Made by a program: the position numbers and the translations under genes. Positions 37,236 to 45,978 of a DNA stretch of 64,000 nucleotides are shown in pieces. Position 1 is the first letter of the stretch, and every line of letters begins with the position of its first letter. Below the pieces are notes generated by a model. The model ran no database searches, was not told where the DNA came from, and was given only the letters and a program-made list of their open reading frames with translations. Location: NCBI RefSeq assembly GCF_029277305.1, contig NZ_CP119526.1, one strand, 5' to 3'. Origin of the DNA: Guptibacillus hwajinpoensis. Lineage in GTDB: Bacteria > Bacillota > Bacilli > Bacillales > Guptibacillaceae.

Positions 37236-37247
37236 ATGTATTACTTA

Positions 37248-37388
37248 TTAACAGCAGTAACTGTTAAAACTACCTGTTTCCCCACAACCAGGTGTACAGA
37301 AGCTATAACTAGTGATGTTAGGCTCAACTACATCCTTAGATTTTGTTACTTCAAGATCAAGGTCAAAAGCATTTTTCGCATTTTCCAT
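37248..37388 (-). CDS. lanA: Class I lanthipeptide precursor, epidermin/clausin type
   Basis: 46 residues, preceded by AGGAGG. The leader MENAKNAFDLDLEVTKSKD contains the F(N/D)LD motif (FDLDLE) recognised by LanB/LanC. The probable border is VVEPN | ITSYSF; epidermin leaders end AEPR, so Arg at the cleavage position is replaced by Asn. The core ITSYSF + CTPGCGETGSFNSYCC (22 residues) matches the epidermin/gallidermin/mutacin 1140 ring layout; from memory it differs from clausin at only three positions (1, 4 and 20). Expected: two N-terminal lanthionine/methyllanthionine rings that bind lipid II, one C-terminal ring and an AviCys made by LanD. Confidence 0.96.
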   Translation of the reverse strand: MENAKNAFDLDLEVTKSKDVVEPNITSYSFCTPGCGETGSFNSYCC

Positions 37389-37471
37389 TTTACAATTCCT
37401 CCTAAATTTTATTAGTAGCTCGCGAGTACAATTTAATCTTAACGGTTATGAGAAGAATTGATATCCGTATA

Positions 37472-37503
37472 TACCGCAAATATTTCACTGCATTTACCGC
37501 AAA
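37472..37503 (-). promoter_or_regulatory. Direct ComA-like half-sites upstream of lanA
   Basis: TTTGCGGTA occurs twice on the lanA strand (37472-37480 and 37495-37503), 23 bp apart, 84-115 bp upstream of the lanA start codon. TTGCGG is the half-site of the Bacillus ComA box. A ComA-like regulator is encoded 2.4 kb away on the other side. The 37389-37638 interval also holds the divergent promoters of lanA and the kinase gene. Confidence 0.55.
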
Positions 37504-37638
37504 ATCTTTTTAGAAAAACTTGTAATTTATGTAAGACTTCCTTAACATGATGTTTGGTGGATTAATTTATAATAATTTTCCATTTTAGTCTAAAACTCTT
37601 AGTACATAGCTGCTATCTTATTGGATTGGGGGATTCTA

Positions 37639-39939
37639 ATGACAAGCAATGGGAAGAATAAATTGGTTATGTACAGTGTAGGCATTCTGTTTCTAGGATG
37701 CGTATACTTTTTCACGCCATTCGTATTTAACTTTAGTTCAGGATATATATCAATAAATCCTAAAGTTTCTAATATTGGAATAGGTGTTGCCTCAGGAAAC
37801 TCTTCTTTTAAGAGTGTTGAAGAAGGAGATATCATCATCAGCATAGATGGTAATCCATATGCTAGTGAAACAGGAAGTGTGTGGGGAGTTGTATCTGGAA
37901 TTGATTATGCTTTGCTTAAGGATTCTTCGAATAACATTTATTCTGTCACTCTAAAAGAAGATCCTCAAAAAAACCTTTATCTATTACATGTTTTCATTTC
38001 AGCCTTACTTCTAATGTTTGCATCTTATACATATATAAGAAAATCGTATATAAAAGAAGCCCTAGTTTTTTATATTTTATGCTCAAGTATGGCTTTTACG
38101 ATCATTAGTATTACTCCTTCACAGATGGGGTTACCTTATGCCCATGTCATAGGGGTGGTATCGATTTTGTTAACGTCTCATTGTTTAGTTCATTTTTTTA
38201 CAACATATCCTACGCAAATTAGAAAAGTATTGAAGAGTAAACTTCTACATATATCCTATTTCTTTATTGGTTCTTCGTTAATCTTTTTATTGTTGATTTA
38301 TTTCACGAAATTCTCTCCTATACGAGTAATCATCGAAGGATTAGTAATAGGACACTTCTTATTTGCAGGCACGACCAGTATCTTTTTATTGATTATGTAC
38401 CAGAGATTCACTTCTGCAGTAGAAACGAAAATTTACTATATAATCAGCTGTTTACTTATTGGGTTTGTACCAGTAATACTATTCGTCATTATTCCCATAA
38501 TGATGAATTGGAAAAGTATAAATTCCGAATTAACCATTCCATTTATATTGGTACTTCCAATAACCTTGAGTCTACTTTTAATGAACAAGGGGTTAAGCAT
38601 TTATATAAAAGAAATAATCACTACCGTTCATTATGTGGTCTCTATTTTCCTAACCTTGACTCTTATGTACCTTTTATCTTTCTCTATGAAACATAAAATT
38701 GGATCGATTGAAAATCTATCAGGTAGAACGTATGAAACAATAATTATAATAAGTTCAATCGTTCTCTTCATTTTTTCTTATAAATTCATTAAATATCTAC
38801 ATAACAAACTATTGCCTGATGTTTTTTCTATCTCTCCTCCATCTCCTGTACTAAGTAATGTCATTAAAGGAGAACATGCCTTACATATCGGTAGGACAAT
38901 ATGTAACCTTATCCATAGCATCGCACGTGTAAATGGCGTTTGCTTAGTTTGGAGAGATCGAGAAACTCAAAAGATACTCCATTCGACCGGTGTATTGCAT
39001 GGAAAGGACATTCTTACACTGAATATAGAAAAAAAAGATAAAGATTCTGACTTACGATACACATCATTTGTTTTACGTGATTTTGAAACAGAATTAGGAG
39101 TTCTATATTTAGCTAAATATAGTAGTGAACCTCCTTTAAAACCTAAAGAATTGAAAATCATACGTTCGTTTATAAAGGATATTGTCGAACTATTAAGAAG
39201 CGTAAGAAATTTAAAATACACACAAGAACACTCTAATTCTTTTCAATTTTCAAAATCATCACAATCATTCAAGAAAATTAGTGACCTGTTAATTAAAACA
39301 AAAGAAGATGAGAAAAAAGAGTTATCGAACTGGTTACATGATGGTGTGCTGCAAAACCTAATCTTTATCTCGAACGATATAAAGCTCAGCCAGAAAAACA
39401 ATCATGAATTAAATCTAGTCCATTTAAATCAACAGATCGTTGAAACCATTTCGATGATTAGAAAAATGTGTAACGAATTACATCCTATCATGGTTGATGA
39501 TTTTGGATTAAAAGCAAGCATCAAATCATTTCTTAATAAACTTAATCCTCCAACCACTGAACTTTCCTTTGTATTTGAAGGGAATTGTCATGAATTAACC
39601 AGCTATGTAAGAGTGCACGTTTTCAGAGTGATTAGAGAACTCATAATCAATGCTATAAAGCATGCACAAGCCTCTAAGGTCTCCCTTTATGTAGAAATAT
39701 CTAGTAATACTATTCATGTCAAACTCTCAGACAACGGGGTAGGTTTTCAAGTGCCAAAGGAAATTACGGAATTATTACACAAGAAAAGTATGGGATTGTT
39801 CACGACTTATAAACAAATAGAAGAATTGAATGGAAACTTAGAAATCTATTCAACTATTAACGAAGGGACAACCATTTATTTTGAGGTTCCTATCGAGGGG
39901 GAAAATGCTAATGAGGAAAATAAATACCGTATTAGTTGA
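37639..39939 (+). CDS. ComP-like membrane histidine kinase
   Basis: 766 residues from the ATG at 37639 (GGGGG ribosome site). An N-terminal helix is followed by an extracellular PDZ-like segment (NIGIGVASGNSSFKSVEEGD, then IISIDGNPY), then about eight membrane helices (residues ~120-400), a cytoplasmic linker/GAF-like region, a HisKA_3 phospho-acceptor site (ELSNWLHDGVLQNLIFIS) and an HATPase domain (LIINAIKHAQASKV, SDNGVGF). This is the architecture of ComP, the quorum-sensing kinase. No comQ/comX genes are adjacent, so its signal may be the lanthipeptide itself or another peptide. Divergent from lanA. Confidence 0.85.
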   Translation: MTSNGKNKLVMYSVGILFLGCVYFFTPFVFNFSSGYISINPKVSNIGIGVASGNSSFKSVEEGDIIISIDGNPYASETGSVWGVVSGIDYALLKDSSNNIYSVTLKEDPQKNLYLLHVFISALLLMFASYTYIRKSYIKEALVFYILCSSMAFTIISITPSQMGLPYAHVIGVVSILLTSHCLVHFFTTYPTQIRKVLKSKLLHISYFFIGSSLIFLLLIYFTKFSPIRVIIEGLVIGHFLFAGTTSIFLLIMYQRFTSAVETKIYYIISCLLIGFVPVILFVIIPIMMNWKSINSELTIPFILVLPITLSLLLMNKGLSIYIKEIITTVHYVVSIFLTLTLMYLLSFSMKHKIGSIENLSGRTYETIIIISSIVLFIFSYKFIKYLHNKLLPDVFSISPPSPVLSNVIKGEHALHIGRTICNLIHSIARVNGVCLVWRDRETQKILHSTGVLHGKDILTLNIEKKDKDSDLRYTSFVLRDFETELGVLYLAKYSSEPPLKPKELKIIRSFIKDIVELLRSVRNLKYTQEHSNSFQFSKSSQSFKKISDLLIKTKEDEKKELSNWLHDGVLQNLIFISNDIKLSQKNNHELNLVHLNQQIVETISMIRKMCNELHPIMVDDFGLKASIKSFLNKLNPPTTELSFVFEGNCHELTSYVRVHVFRVIRELIINAIKHAQASKVSLYVEISSNTIHVKLSDNGVGFQVPKEITELLHKKSMGLFTTYKQIEELNGNLEIYSTINEGTTIYFEVPIEGENANEENKYRIS

Positions 39940-40537
39940 TGATCACCATATGGTTATATCCGGTATTTTAAAGTCTTTGGAGAACGAGCAGGATATTAAA
40001 GTAATGGATGCAGTTGATAATCCTGAAAAGTTGTATGACATACTATTAAGAAAAGAAGTTGACGTCTTGGTCATGGATATAAGAATGAACGATTACAACG
40101 GCATTGAACTTACAAAGCAAATTACTCATGAATTCCCTAATACCAAAGTAATTATTCTTTCTGGTTATAACTTTGAAGAATATGTACGTTCGGCTTTCAA
40201 GGCTGGAGCTAAAGGCTTTATAGCCAAAGAAAACTCGATAAATAAATTAGCAGATGCTATTCGAAAAGTAAACGATGGAAAAACAGCAATATCGATCTCC
40301 TTAACAGACCCAACTTATTCAGAGAATCGCTTAACAGAAACAGAAACAAAGGTATTACACAACATTGCTAAAGATATGACTAATTTAGATATTTCTTTGT
40401 CTCTAGGGATGAGTAAGCGTACTGTAGAACATCACGTTTCAACAATCATACAAAAACTCAATTGTTTTTCACGAGTTGGTGCTGTGGTGGAGGGAATAAA
40501 AAGAGGAATTATCGACCCTTTCTATTCCAAAAGTTAA
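39911..40537 (+). CDS. ComA/NarL-family response regulator
   Basis: 208 residues. The receiver domain has VLVDDHHMV, phospho-Asp in VLVMDIRMNDY and Lys in GFIAKENS; the C-terminal LuxR-type HTH reads LTETETKVLHNIAKDMTNLDISLSLGMS split over two helices, then KRTVEHHVSTIIQKL. The ATG at 39911 is chosen (GAGGGGG nine bases upstream), so it overlaps the kinase gene by 29 bp. Likely binds the TTGCGG repeats upstream of lanA and thereby links lantibiotic synthesis to a ComP-sensed cue. A composite REP follows 4 bp after the stop. Confidence 0.88.
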   Translation: MRKINTVLVDDHHMVISGILKSLENEQDIKVMDAVDNPEKLYDILLRKEVDVLVMDIRMNDYNGIELTKQITHEFPNTKVIILSGYNFEEYVRSAFKAGAKGFIAKENSINKLADAIRKVNDGKTAISISLTDPTYSENRLTETETKVLHNIAKDMTNLDISLSLGMSKRTVEHHVSTIIQKLNCFSRVGAVVEGIKRGIIDPFYSKS

Positions 40538-40541
40538 TTAT

Positions 40542-40693
40542 GAATCAGCGGGACGGTTCTACTGATTCATTAGTACATAAAATTCAAAAAACCAGGTGAA
40601 CTAATCAGTAGATTAGTTCACCTGGTTTTTCTTTGAGATTAAAGAGATTTAATTAAATGTGGGAATGAATCACAAGAACCGTACCCGTGATCC
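40542..40693. repeat. Composite REP element with perfect central hairpin
   Basis: Left REP 40542-40568, hairpin 40586-40630 (ACCAGGTGAACTAATC / GATTAGTTCACCTGGT, 16 bp perfect, loop AGTA, then TTTTT), right REP 40667-40693. The hairpin serves as terminator between convergent comA-like and 40695-41486 genes. Confidence 0.9.
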
Positions 40694-40694
40694 C

Positions 40695-41486
40695 TTAATC
40701 TTCTTTTATGTATAATGGTCCTATTTCATCTTTTTGTATGTTTATTGAATCATTTATGATGGCTTTAATAGTATATTTTGGTGTTATCTTATTTCCATCT
40801 CTCTTTGCGATTATATAAGTATCTTCAAAGTAATCAATAATGACATTATTCTCATCCGTTGATTCATATGTTTCTTTTGACATAGCCTCAAGATATCCAT
40901 AATTATAGGCTGCAAAACTCATTCCTGAGAAAATTATGATAATACTAATTAAGTAAAGTCTCAATCCTAACGAAATATATAATAGAAGACCTGTAGTAAT
41001 AAATGTCATTACTATTAGGCAAACCAAAATATTATAATAATTATCAAGATAAATATATATTCCACCTACTATTATATATAATAGTGCCAAAATTCCTGGA
41101 CAACTAATTTCAGTTCTATTCTCCTTTATATAATCCTTATACCAATTATATTTACCTTTCACTTCTTTCTGAGCTTCTTCTTGTTCTATCACATAAGTAT
41201 TATAGGGCATAAATTTAGTAAAATTATGCTTTGCTGCACTATCAATGATCACAACAGCAATGTAGATAAAAGCTAAAACTATTAATATTAGTGGTAGCTT
41301 GATTGCTAAGTAAGTAACATTAAGGTTCATATACATAGCAGGTATTTTATAGTAGGAAAAAAATCCATATTTATAATAATAGGCTGTGAAAAAGATTCCC
41401 ACGGATATTATGGGGATCATCAAACTTGTGAATTTCTTAATATAGCTAGATACACTACTAGTATTATATTTATCTTCACCACTCAT
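40695..41486 (-). CDS. Integral membrane protein of unknown function
   Basis: 263 residues with about five or six predicted membrane helices (two near residues 18-36 and 58-82, then a charged loop 90-125, then three between 128 and 195) and a ~65-residue C-terminal soluble tail. AGGAGAGG precedes the start. I do not recognise the family. Its position next to the lanthipeptide/ComPA block is compatible with an accessory or immunity role, but nothing in the sequence shows it. Confidence 0.7.
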   Translation of the reverse strand: MSGEDKYNTSSVSSYIKKFTSLMIPIISVGIFFTAYYYKYGFFSYYKIPAMYMNLNVTYLAIKLPLILIVLAFIYIAVVIIDSAAKHNFTKFMPYNTYVIEQEEAQKEVKGKYNWYKDYIKENRTEISCPGILALLYIIVGGIYIYLDNYYNILVCLIVMTFITTGLLLYISLGLRLYLISIIIIFSGMSFAAYNYGYLEAMSKETYESTDENNVIIDYFEDTYIIAKRDGNKITPKYTIKAIINDSINIQKDEIGPLYIKED

Positions 41487-41627
41487 TAGATCGCCTCTCC
41501 TCTATTGAAAATAAAATTATTCCTTGATTATATGTCATCCCAAACTCTACGATCCTTATATCTCTAACCAAAGTTCTACTAGTCACACTTTGTGAAGGAA
41601 CAGCTTCCAACATAATAGCCTATGTTC

Positions 41628-41781
41628 CAATCATCGGAACAGTTCTGCTGATTCTTAGCTAATAAAATAGAAATAAGTCAATAAACCTTGTGAAATGTGT
41701 AGTGAATTAGTTAACTCATCTGGTGTTTCTTGAAGTAATATTATACTTAGAAGTGAATCATGAGAACCGTCCCCGTGATTC
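41628..41781. repeat. Composite REP element, hairpin decayed
   Basis: Left REP 41628-41654 (degenerate, ATCGGAACAGTTCTGCTGATTC), right REP 41755-41781 (canonical). The intervening segment no longer folds cleanly. The rest of the 41487-41927 gap shows no gene. Confidence 0.75.
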
Positions 41782-41927
41782 CCTGGAAACTCCCGATCTA
41801 ACTGCCACACAATCTATCATAAGACTCCTTTAATAACCGCACAATGAAGTTGAGCAATTAAACTGAGACGGTATAAATAAAGATGACTATCTCAACCATT
41901 ATTATTCATTCCAGTAAGGTTACCCCC

Positions 41928-42308
41928 TTACAAAAACAAACTACCAATCATGATCGCTACTACCATTGCTCCTAAATAAATTAGGAACACTCTCTTTCTT
42001 GTTGGCTCATCTTTAGAAAAGTTAATAGGGATTAACGGGTTAAAAAGCGCTAATATAGCCATTGCGCAACAGAACCATCCCATAAAGAGAAGTGCTCCAG
42101 AAAACTTATCAGGGAAGCTTAACTCGGGATTAAGAATGAATGCACCAAGACAAATCGATATAATCAAAGTAGCGCTGTACGTTTTGAAAACTAGTAATCT
42201 TGATCTCATTTTTTTCGTTATCCAAGGTAAAACTAGTCGTGGATTAATCATTCCTATTAGGAGTGCAAAAAACGAAATGATTAACGTTATAAAGAATAAA
42301 ATATCCAT
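41928..42308 (-). CDS. Small four-helix membrane protein
   Basis: 126 residues with four predicted membrane helices (residues ~3-22, 43-62, 70-90, 106-125) separated by short basic loops (TKKMRSR, KDEPTRKR). AGAGAGGG lies at good spacing from the ATG. It resembles small uncharacterised membrane proteins of Bacillaceae that start with a GxxxPxxVxxW pattern (here GMINPRLVLPWI); function unknown. Confidence 0.7.
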   Translation of the reverse strand: MDILFFITLIISFFALLIGMINPRLVLPWITKKMRSRLLVFKTYSATLIISICLGAFILNPELSFPDKFSGALLFMGWFCCAMAILALFNPLIPINFSKDEPTRKRVFLIYLGAMVVAIMIGSLFL

Positions 42309-42431
42309 GTTTCCCTCTCTTTATATAGTCCTAAATTATTGTTTCACAAATTCTAAAGCCTCACAAATAACATCAATTATTTTACCATCATTAGTGATGT
42401 CCTTCTATGCTAAGATGATTCCCAATTCATT

Positions 42432-42458
42432 GAATCATGGGGAGGATGTTGTCGATTC
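42432..42458. repeat. Degenerate solo REP palindrome
   Basis: GAATCATGGGGAGGATGTTG followed by TCGATTC, 8 bp before the next composite element. Confidence 0.5.
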
Positions 42459-42465
42459 AATCGGG

Positions 42466-42615
42466 GAATCACCGGGACGGTTCTACTGATTAACACGGGT
42501 AAACAACATAAATAAACCAGGGGAGCTATTCATTAAAATGATTAGCCTCCTGGTTTTTGTTGACTCATATTTGTTTAAACTCTGAAATGAATCATGAGAA
42601 CCGTCCCCGTGATTT
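42466..42615. repeat. Composite REP element with central hairpin
   Basis: Left REP 42466-42492, hairpin about 42513-42557 (AAACCAGGGGAGCTA..../GATTAGCCTCCTGGTTTTT), right REP 42589-42615. In 42616-43030 there is a partial REP (GAAGGTTCTCGTGATTC near 42773-42789) and a hairpin GGTCGTATCGAATTTGATACGATC, but no gene I can support. Confidence 0.85.
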
Positions 42616-43030
42616 TAGGTTATTCAATATATTTATTAATCAGCTATTTTTACTTTTACAAAAAAAGAAGGATATGGGATATTGTATTTTATTTTGCTTT
42701 GGTCATAGCACTAGTTATTGCATTAATGCTAACTTCTTAGGTATTGTGGTATTTAATTTGAAATCAACAGAGAAGGTTCTCGTGATTCAAAACAAAAAAA
42801 GATCGTATCAAATTCGATACGACCTTGAAAAGCTACATGAGATTGAGGACTACAATATTCATTATAACTATCCCCAATACAAGAGATATAAGAAGTTGTT
42901 TGACTGGGACCTTCTTGTTTTGTTGTTTTCTTTTCCTGGATGAAAGAAAAAGTATTAACACAATAATCATACTCGATATTGAAAATAGTAAATATAGAAC
43001 TGTTATATCCACAATCCCACCGCCTTTCTT

Positions 43031-43747
43031 TTATTGAGGATCAATATTGAAGAATTGAGCATAAGTGATCTCTACGATAATTCCATAACCGTGATTGTTT
43101 GCAGAAGCACGAACTGACATTATTGTAGCATGCATACCCATGACACCGGCAGCAACTCCTGCTGGAGGGAACCAAAGAGCTGCGGCAGTTCCTGCTCCAC
43201 CTGCTCCAGCACCAACAACTGCCATATCGTACGCAAACTTCTCTGCTCTACAGCTATCCATGTATCGTGAATAACCCCACCAGTGGTATTTTACAGAAGT
43301 ATTCTTGCCAAGACAACTACTAGCTTTTGCATATGGCACAGCAGATGCAACAACATTATCATCTGGCGAATTAGGTTCGATTACAGGCAGATCAGGATTA
43401 GCCTGTTCAACTTCGACTTTAGAATCAGAATCTACTGTAACAATCTCAAGATTGTTTTGAGCCTTTAGCTTACCATTTTTAATCTCTTTGTTCATACCAG
43501 AAAGGTGTTCTTTTTGCATTTTAACTAATTCTTTATCAAAACCGTCTTTTTTAGCTTGGCTTGAATCAAATTTGAACTTGCCATTCTTAACAGATACATA
43601 AGGCTTTAATTCCTTGATGTCTTCATATGTATATTCAGTAATCTGATGCTGATCAATACCATTCGAGTTTGCTGCTTGTGCATTGTTACTCGCGAATGAT
43701 GGCATGATCATTAATACTGCCATTAAAGCTACTAAAAACTTTTTCAT
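43031..43747 (-). CDS. Secreted protein with Gly/Ala-rich C-terminal toxin-like domain
   Basis: 238 residues, start MKKFLVALM at 43747 (GGGGG nine bases upstream; an earlier in-frame ATG abuts that site). Sec signal peptide with cleavage near NAQA-AN. Residues ~30-135 are a charged, helical pro-region. The C-terminal ~95 residues begin with two Cys (SSCLGKNTSVKYHWWGYSRY, then MDSCRAEKF) likely disulfide-linked, followed by VVGAGAGGAGTAAALWFPPA and a further hydrophobic stretch. This layout recalls SdpC-type secreted toxins, released from a larger precursor, but no SdpAB or SdpI homologue is adjacent. Possible new bacteriocin; inference only. Confidence 0.65.
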   Translation of the reverse strand: MKKFLVALMAVLMIMPSFASNNAQAANSNGIDQHQITEYTYEDIKELKPYVSVKNGKFKFDSSQAKKDGFDKELVKMQKEHLSGMNKEIKNGKLKAQNNLEIVTVDSDSKVEVEQANPDLPVIEPNSPDDNVVASAVPYAKASSCLGKNTSVKYHWWGYSRYMDSCRAEKFAYDMAVVGAGAGGAGTAAALWFPPAGVAAGVMGMHATIMSVRASANNHGYGIIVEITYAQFFNIDPQ

Positions 43748-43904
43748 TTGTGTCATCCCCCTGAGTGTTTTTTGAACTTCCCAAATATTAAAGGAGATTT
43801 TTTGTAAAAAAGAGCCTGGTAATATGTTTCCATTTATGGTAACTAAGTGAAATTTTTAGGGGGAAAATCAAACAGACGGAATTTTCCTATTAATCATTTG
43901 ATTT

Positions 43905-43939
43905 AAAAAAAGAGCCACCCTGTCGAAGAGGAGCAGCTC
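43905..43939 (-). terminator. Terminator after the Cys-rich mini-gene
   Basis: GAGCTGCTCCT pairs with AGGGTGGCTC (with G-T wobbles) followed by TTTTTTT on the minus strand, 13 bp after the stop codon of the 35-codon frame. Confidence 0.6.
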
Positions 43940-43952
43940 ACTAATATATTCA

Positions 43953-44060
43953 TCAGATAATACCCGCAAATGTATACGTATTTTCAATGGGAGAACATGT
44001 ATTACAGAAATCACAATACAGACATTCGAATGACGTAGGTTCAAACTCCTTAAGTGGCAT
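43953..44060 (-). CDS. Possible 35-residue Cys-rich peptide gene
   Basis: The frame reads MPLKEFEPTSFECLYCDFCN and continues TCSPIENTYT, giving four Cys spaced CxxCxxCxxC. A ribosome site is weak (AAAGATGAG just before the ATG), but a terminator follows directly and the next gene downstream on the strand is the secreted toxin-like protein. It could be a metal-binding mini-protein, a RiPP-like precursor or a chance frame. Confidence 0.35.
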   Translation of the reverse strand: MPLKEFEPTSFECLYCDFCNTCSPIENTYTFAGII

Positions 44061-44307
44061 CTCATCTTTGTCGATAAATTAAATCACATAATGAATGTCT
44101 GAAATAACTTCCAGCTAGCAAAGGGAGACTAAATTACAGCATAGACTTTTGGGTTTTCTAAACCCAGCTATAAAGGAACAGTGGAAGAGGTACCTACTCC
44201 CAGCACCAGCAAATATCTAATATTAAAACACAGCAGACATAATCATAAATTTTCTACAATTACTGAAGCATTACTGTATTGTATTGATACTAAAACAGCG
44301 ATTCCCT

Positions 44308-44330
44308 GTGGGACAGGTAACCTGTCCCAC
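44308..44330. other. Perfect 11-bp palindrome
   Basis: GTGGGACAGGT-A-ACCTGTCCCAC. It may be a regulator site or hairpin tip; the surrounding 44061-45104 interval holds REPs and an IS-like repeat but no supported gene. Confidence 0.45.
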
Positions 44331-44348
44331 CTGGTTATACTTAGAAAT

Positions 44349-44375
44349 GATTCACGAGAACCATCCCCGTGATTC
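44349..44375. repeat. Solo REP palindrome
   Basis: GATTCACGAGAACCATCCCC followed by GTGATTC. Confidence 0.75.
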
Positions 44376-44484
44376 CCCGTTATTCGAATCCAAGGGAAAC
44401 CCAGAGAATTATTTCTTAAACAACCCCAGATATACCTATCTTGGAACAATAAAGGATGTGTTGAAATGAGCCATTTTAAACAGG

Positions 44485-44679
44485 TGTAAACGCTAAAATA
44501 AAGTGAACACTTTCTCCTCTATAAAAATGAACACAATCACACTCTTATAGAATGCAGGTACTATTATTCCTAGATAGCCTCACGAGAACCGTTCTCGTGA
44601 TTCCTGCATTATTGCAGAAAATCCCCTGTTAGTTTATTACGAAGACACTCCTTCCTAAATTTCACGGTACTACTAAATG
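44485..44679. repeat. ~195-bp direct repeat, copy A (IS-end-like)
   Basis: Begins TGTAAACGCTAAAATAAAGT, contains spaced repeats of AAAxTGAACA typical of IS21-family termini, then a REP (about 44579-44604), and ends near TTTCACGGTACTACTAAAT. A near-identical copy lies at 46953-47151. Confidence 0.7.
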
Positions 44680-44686
44680 CATAAGC

Positions 44687-44842
44687 GAATCAGCGGGACG
44701 GTTCTACTGATCCACTTGCTTGCACAAAAAAGAAAAACCAGGTGGACTAATCAATAGAAAGATTAGCCTCCTGTTTTTTTCTTTGACTCATATTTAAACC
44801 TGTTTAAACTCTGAAAATGAATCACGAGAACCGTCTGATTCC
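44687..44842. repeat. Composite REP element with central hairpin
   Basis: Left REP 44687-44713, hairpin AACCAGGTGGACTAATC / GATTAGCCTCCTG plus T-run (about 44743-44780), right REP 44819-44842, which lacks four bases of its centre. Confidence 0.85.
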
Positions 44843-45104
44843 CTGTGGTTGGTCCTTACAAGGCAAAGGTGAATCAAAATCATTCTCTAAGTTTATTAAT
44901 AATATGGCAATACATGGTCTAGCTCATCGCTTAATTCAAACTGTTATTGCGATATAGACTCTTGAGAATTGTCTCTATGATTCTGTGTTCGACACAATCT
45001 AGTACTTAGAGAAGTGGATCAACGCATTTTCTAATTGAATCAATGAAATTCTATTTAAATCTTACATTCTTTTACCGATATAATTTCATGGAAGGAGTGA
45101 AGTT

Positions 45105-45608
45105 ATGCAACTAAGAGGATCTAAGGATATTTATAAATACATGAGAAAGTATCAAAGTGATGTTATTCAGAAAAAATCCAATTTTGAAAACATATTGTTT
45201 TTAACTAATAACATTAGTAAAAATCATAAAAAAGAACATTTAGTCTTTATCAGAGATATGTTGATAGTAGAAATTGAAAAGCATAAACATACTTCCCCAT
45301 TACATAATAATTTTAATACAATGTTCTTTACTGTTTTAACACTTTTTGCTGCTAATTTGTTCATATTTTCAGCTAATTACATTTCTGGTCTTAGTGAGAG
45401 AACCTATGATTTGTCAGATAGGTATGTTGATATTTGGCTTTCAGATTATAATTTGATTGTATCAATTGGAGGATGTCTCTTATTAGCTGTTGTAATTAGT
45501 ATGGTACTTTCATATAGTATTGACATATCTTTGAGCAAAAAATATAAAAAACTATTACTATTTAAACAGATAGTAGAAAATGCTCTCAGTAAAAAAAACG
45601 AAAGCTAA
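45105..45608 (+). CDS. Two-helix membrane protein of unknown function
   Basis: 167 residues, start supported by GGAAGGAG. A basic N-terminal ~65 residues is followed by two membrane helices (about 72-92 and 122-146) and a Lys-rich tail ending KKNES. No recognised family. Low GC and isolation between repeats suggest horizontally acquired cargo. Confidence 0.7.
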   Translation: MQLRGSKDIYKYMRKYQSDVIQKKSNFENILFLTNNISKNHKKEHLVFIRDMLIVEIEKHKHTSPLHNNFNTMFFTVLTLFAANLFIFSANYISGLSERTYDLSDRYVDIWLSDYNLIVSIGGCLLLAVVISMVLSYSIDISLSKKYKKLLLFKQIVENALSKKNES

Positions 45609-45737
45609 TATTAAACAATCTATTCTGTAACATAAGTGCTTTAGATGTTAAAGGAAGTGCAAGCCTGAGTAATTGATCACATGGTATTTTTATTTTATTT
45701 GGTAATGTATTTTTGGGGATCCACTATTATTATTACC

Positions 45738-45895
45738 GAATCATCCGAACAGTTCTGCTGATTTACTTGGTTTCACAAAAAACAAAACCAGGAGGCTAAT
45801 CACTATATGGTTAGACTCCTAGTTTTTTTCTGGATCTTAATTATAGAAAATTGTCTGTACTTTGAAATGAATCACAAGAAACGTCCCCGTGTTTC
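45738..45895. repeat. Composite REP element with central hairpin
   Basis: Left REP 45738-45764 (degenerate), hairpin AACCAGGAGGCTAATCAC / GGTTAGACTCCTAGTTTTTTT (about 45783-45829), right REP 45869-45895. It lies between the convergent genes 45105-45608 and 45979-46647. Confidence 0.85.
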
Positions 45896-45978
45896 ATCTT
45901 AATATGATTTTATTGTTTATTTTTGTTATACAAATGACAACATGTGGTTGAACCAACGACATTGCTAACTTAATAAAA

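Noticed and set aside
37639..40537. A full comQXPA quorum-sensing locus
   Set aside because: No isoprenyl transferase (ComQ) or ComX-like frame was found beside the kinase; only the ComP/ComA-like pair is there.
42557..42943. 128-codon open frame containing NHENRPRD
   Set aside because: Its first part is REP and hairpin sequence; the second part matches no family I know and lacks a start signal. A decayed gene cannot be excluded.
43868..44065. 65-codon minus-strand frame
   Set aside because: It overlaps the terminator and the more plausible Cys-rich frame; composition is unlike a protein.
44181..44469. Several 60-68-codon frames on both strands
   Set aside because: They run through a palindrome and a REP; no ribosome sites.
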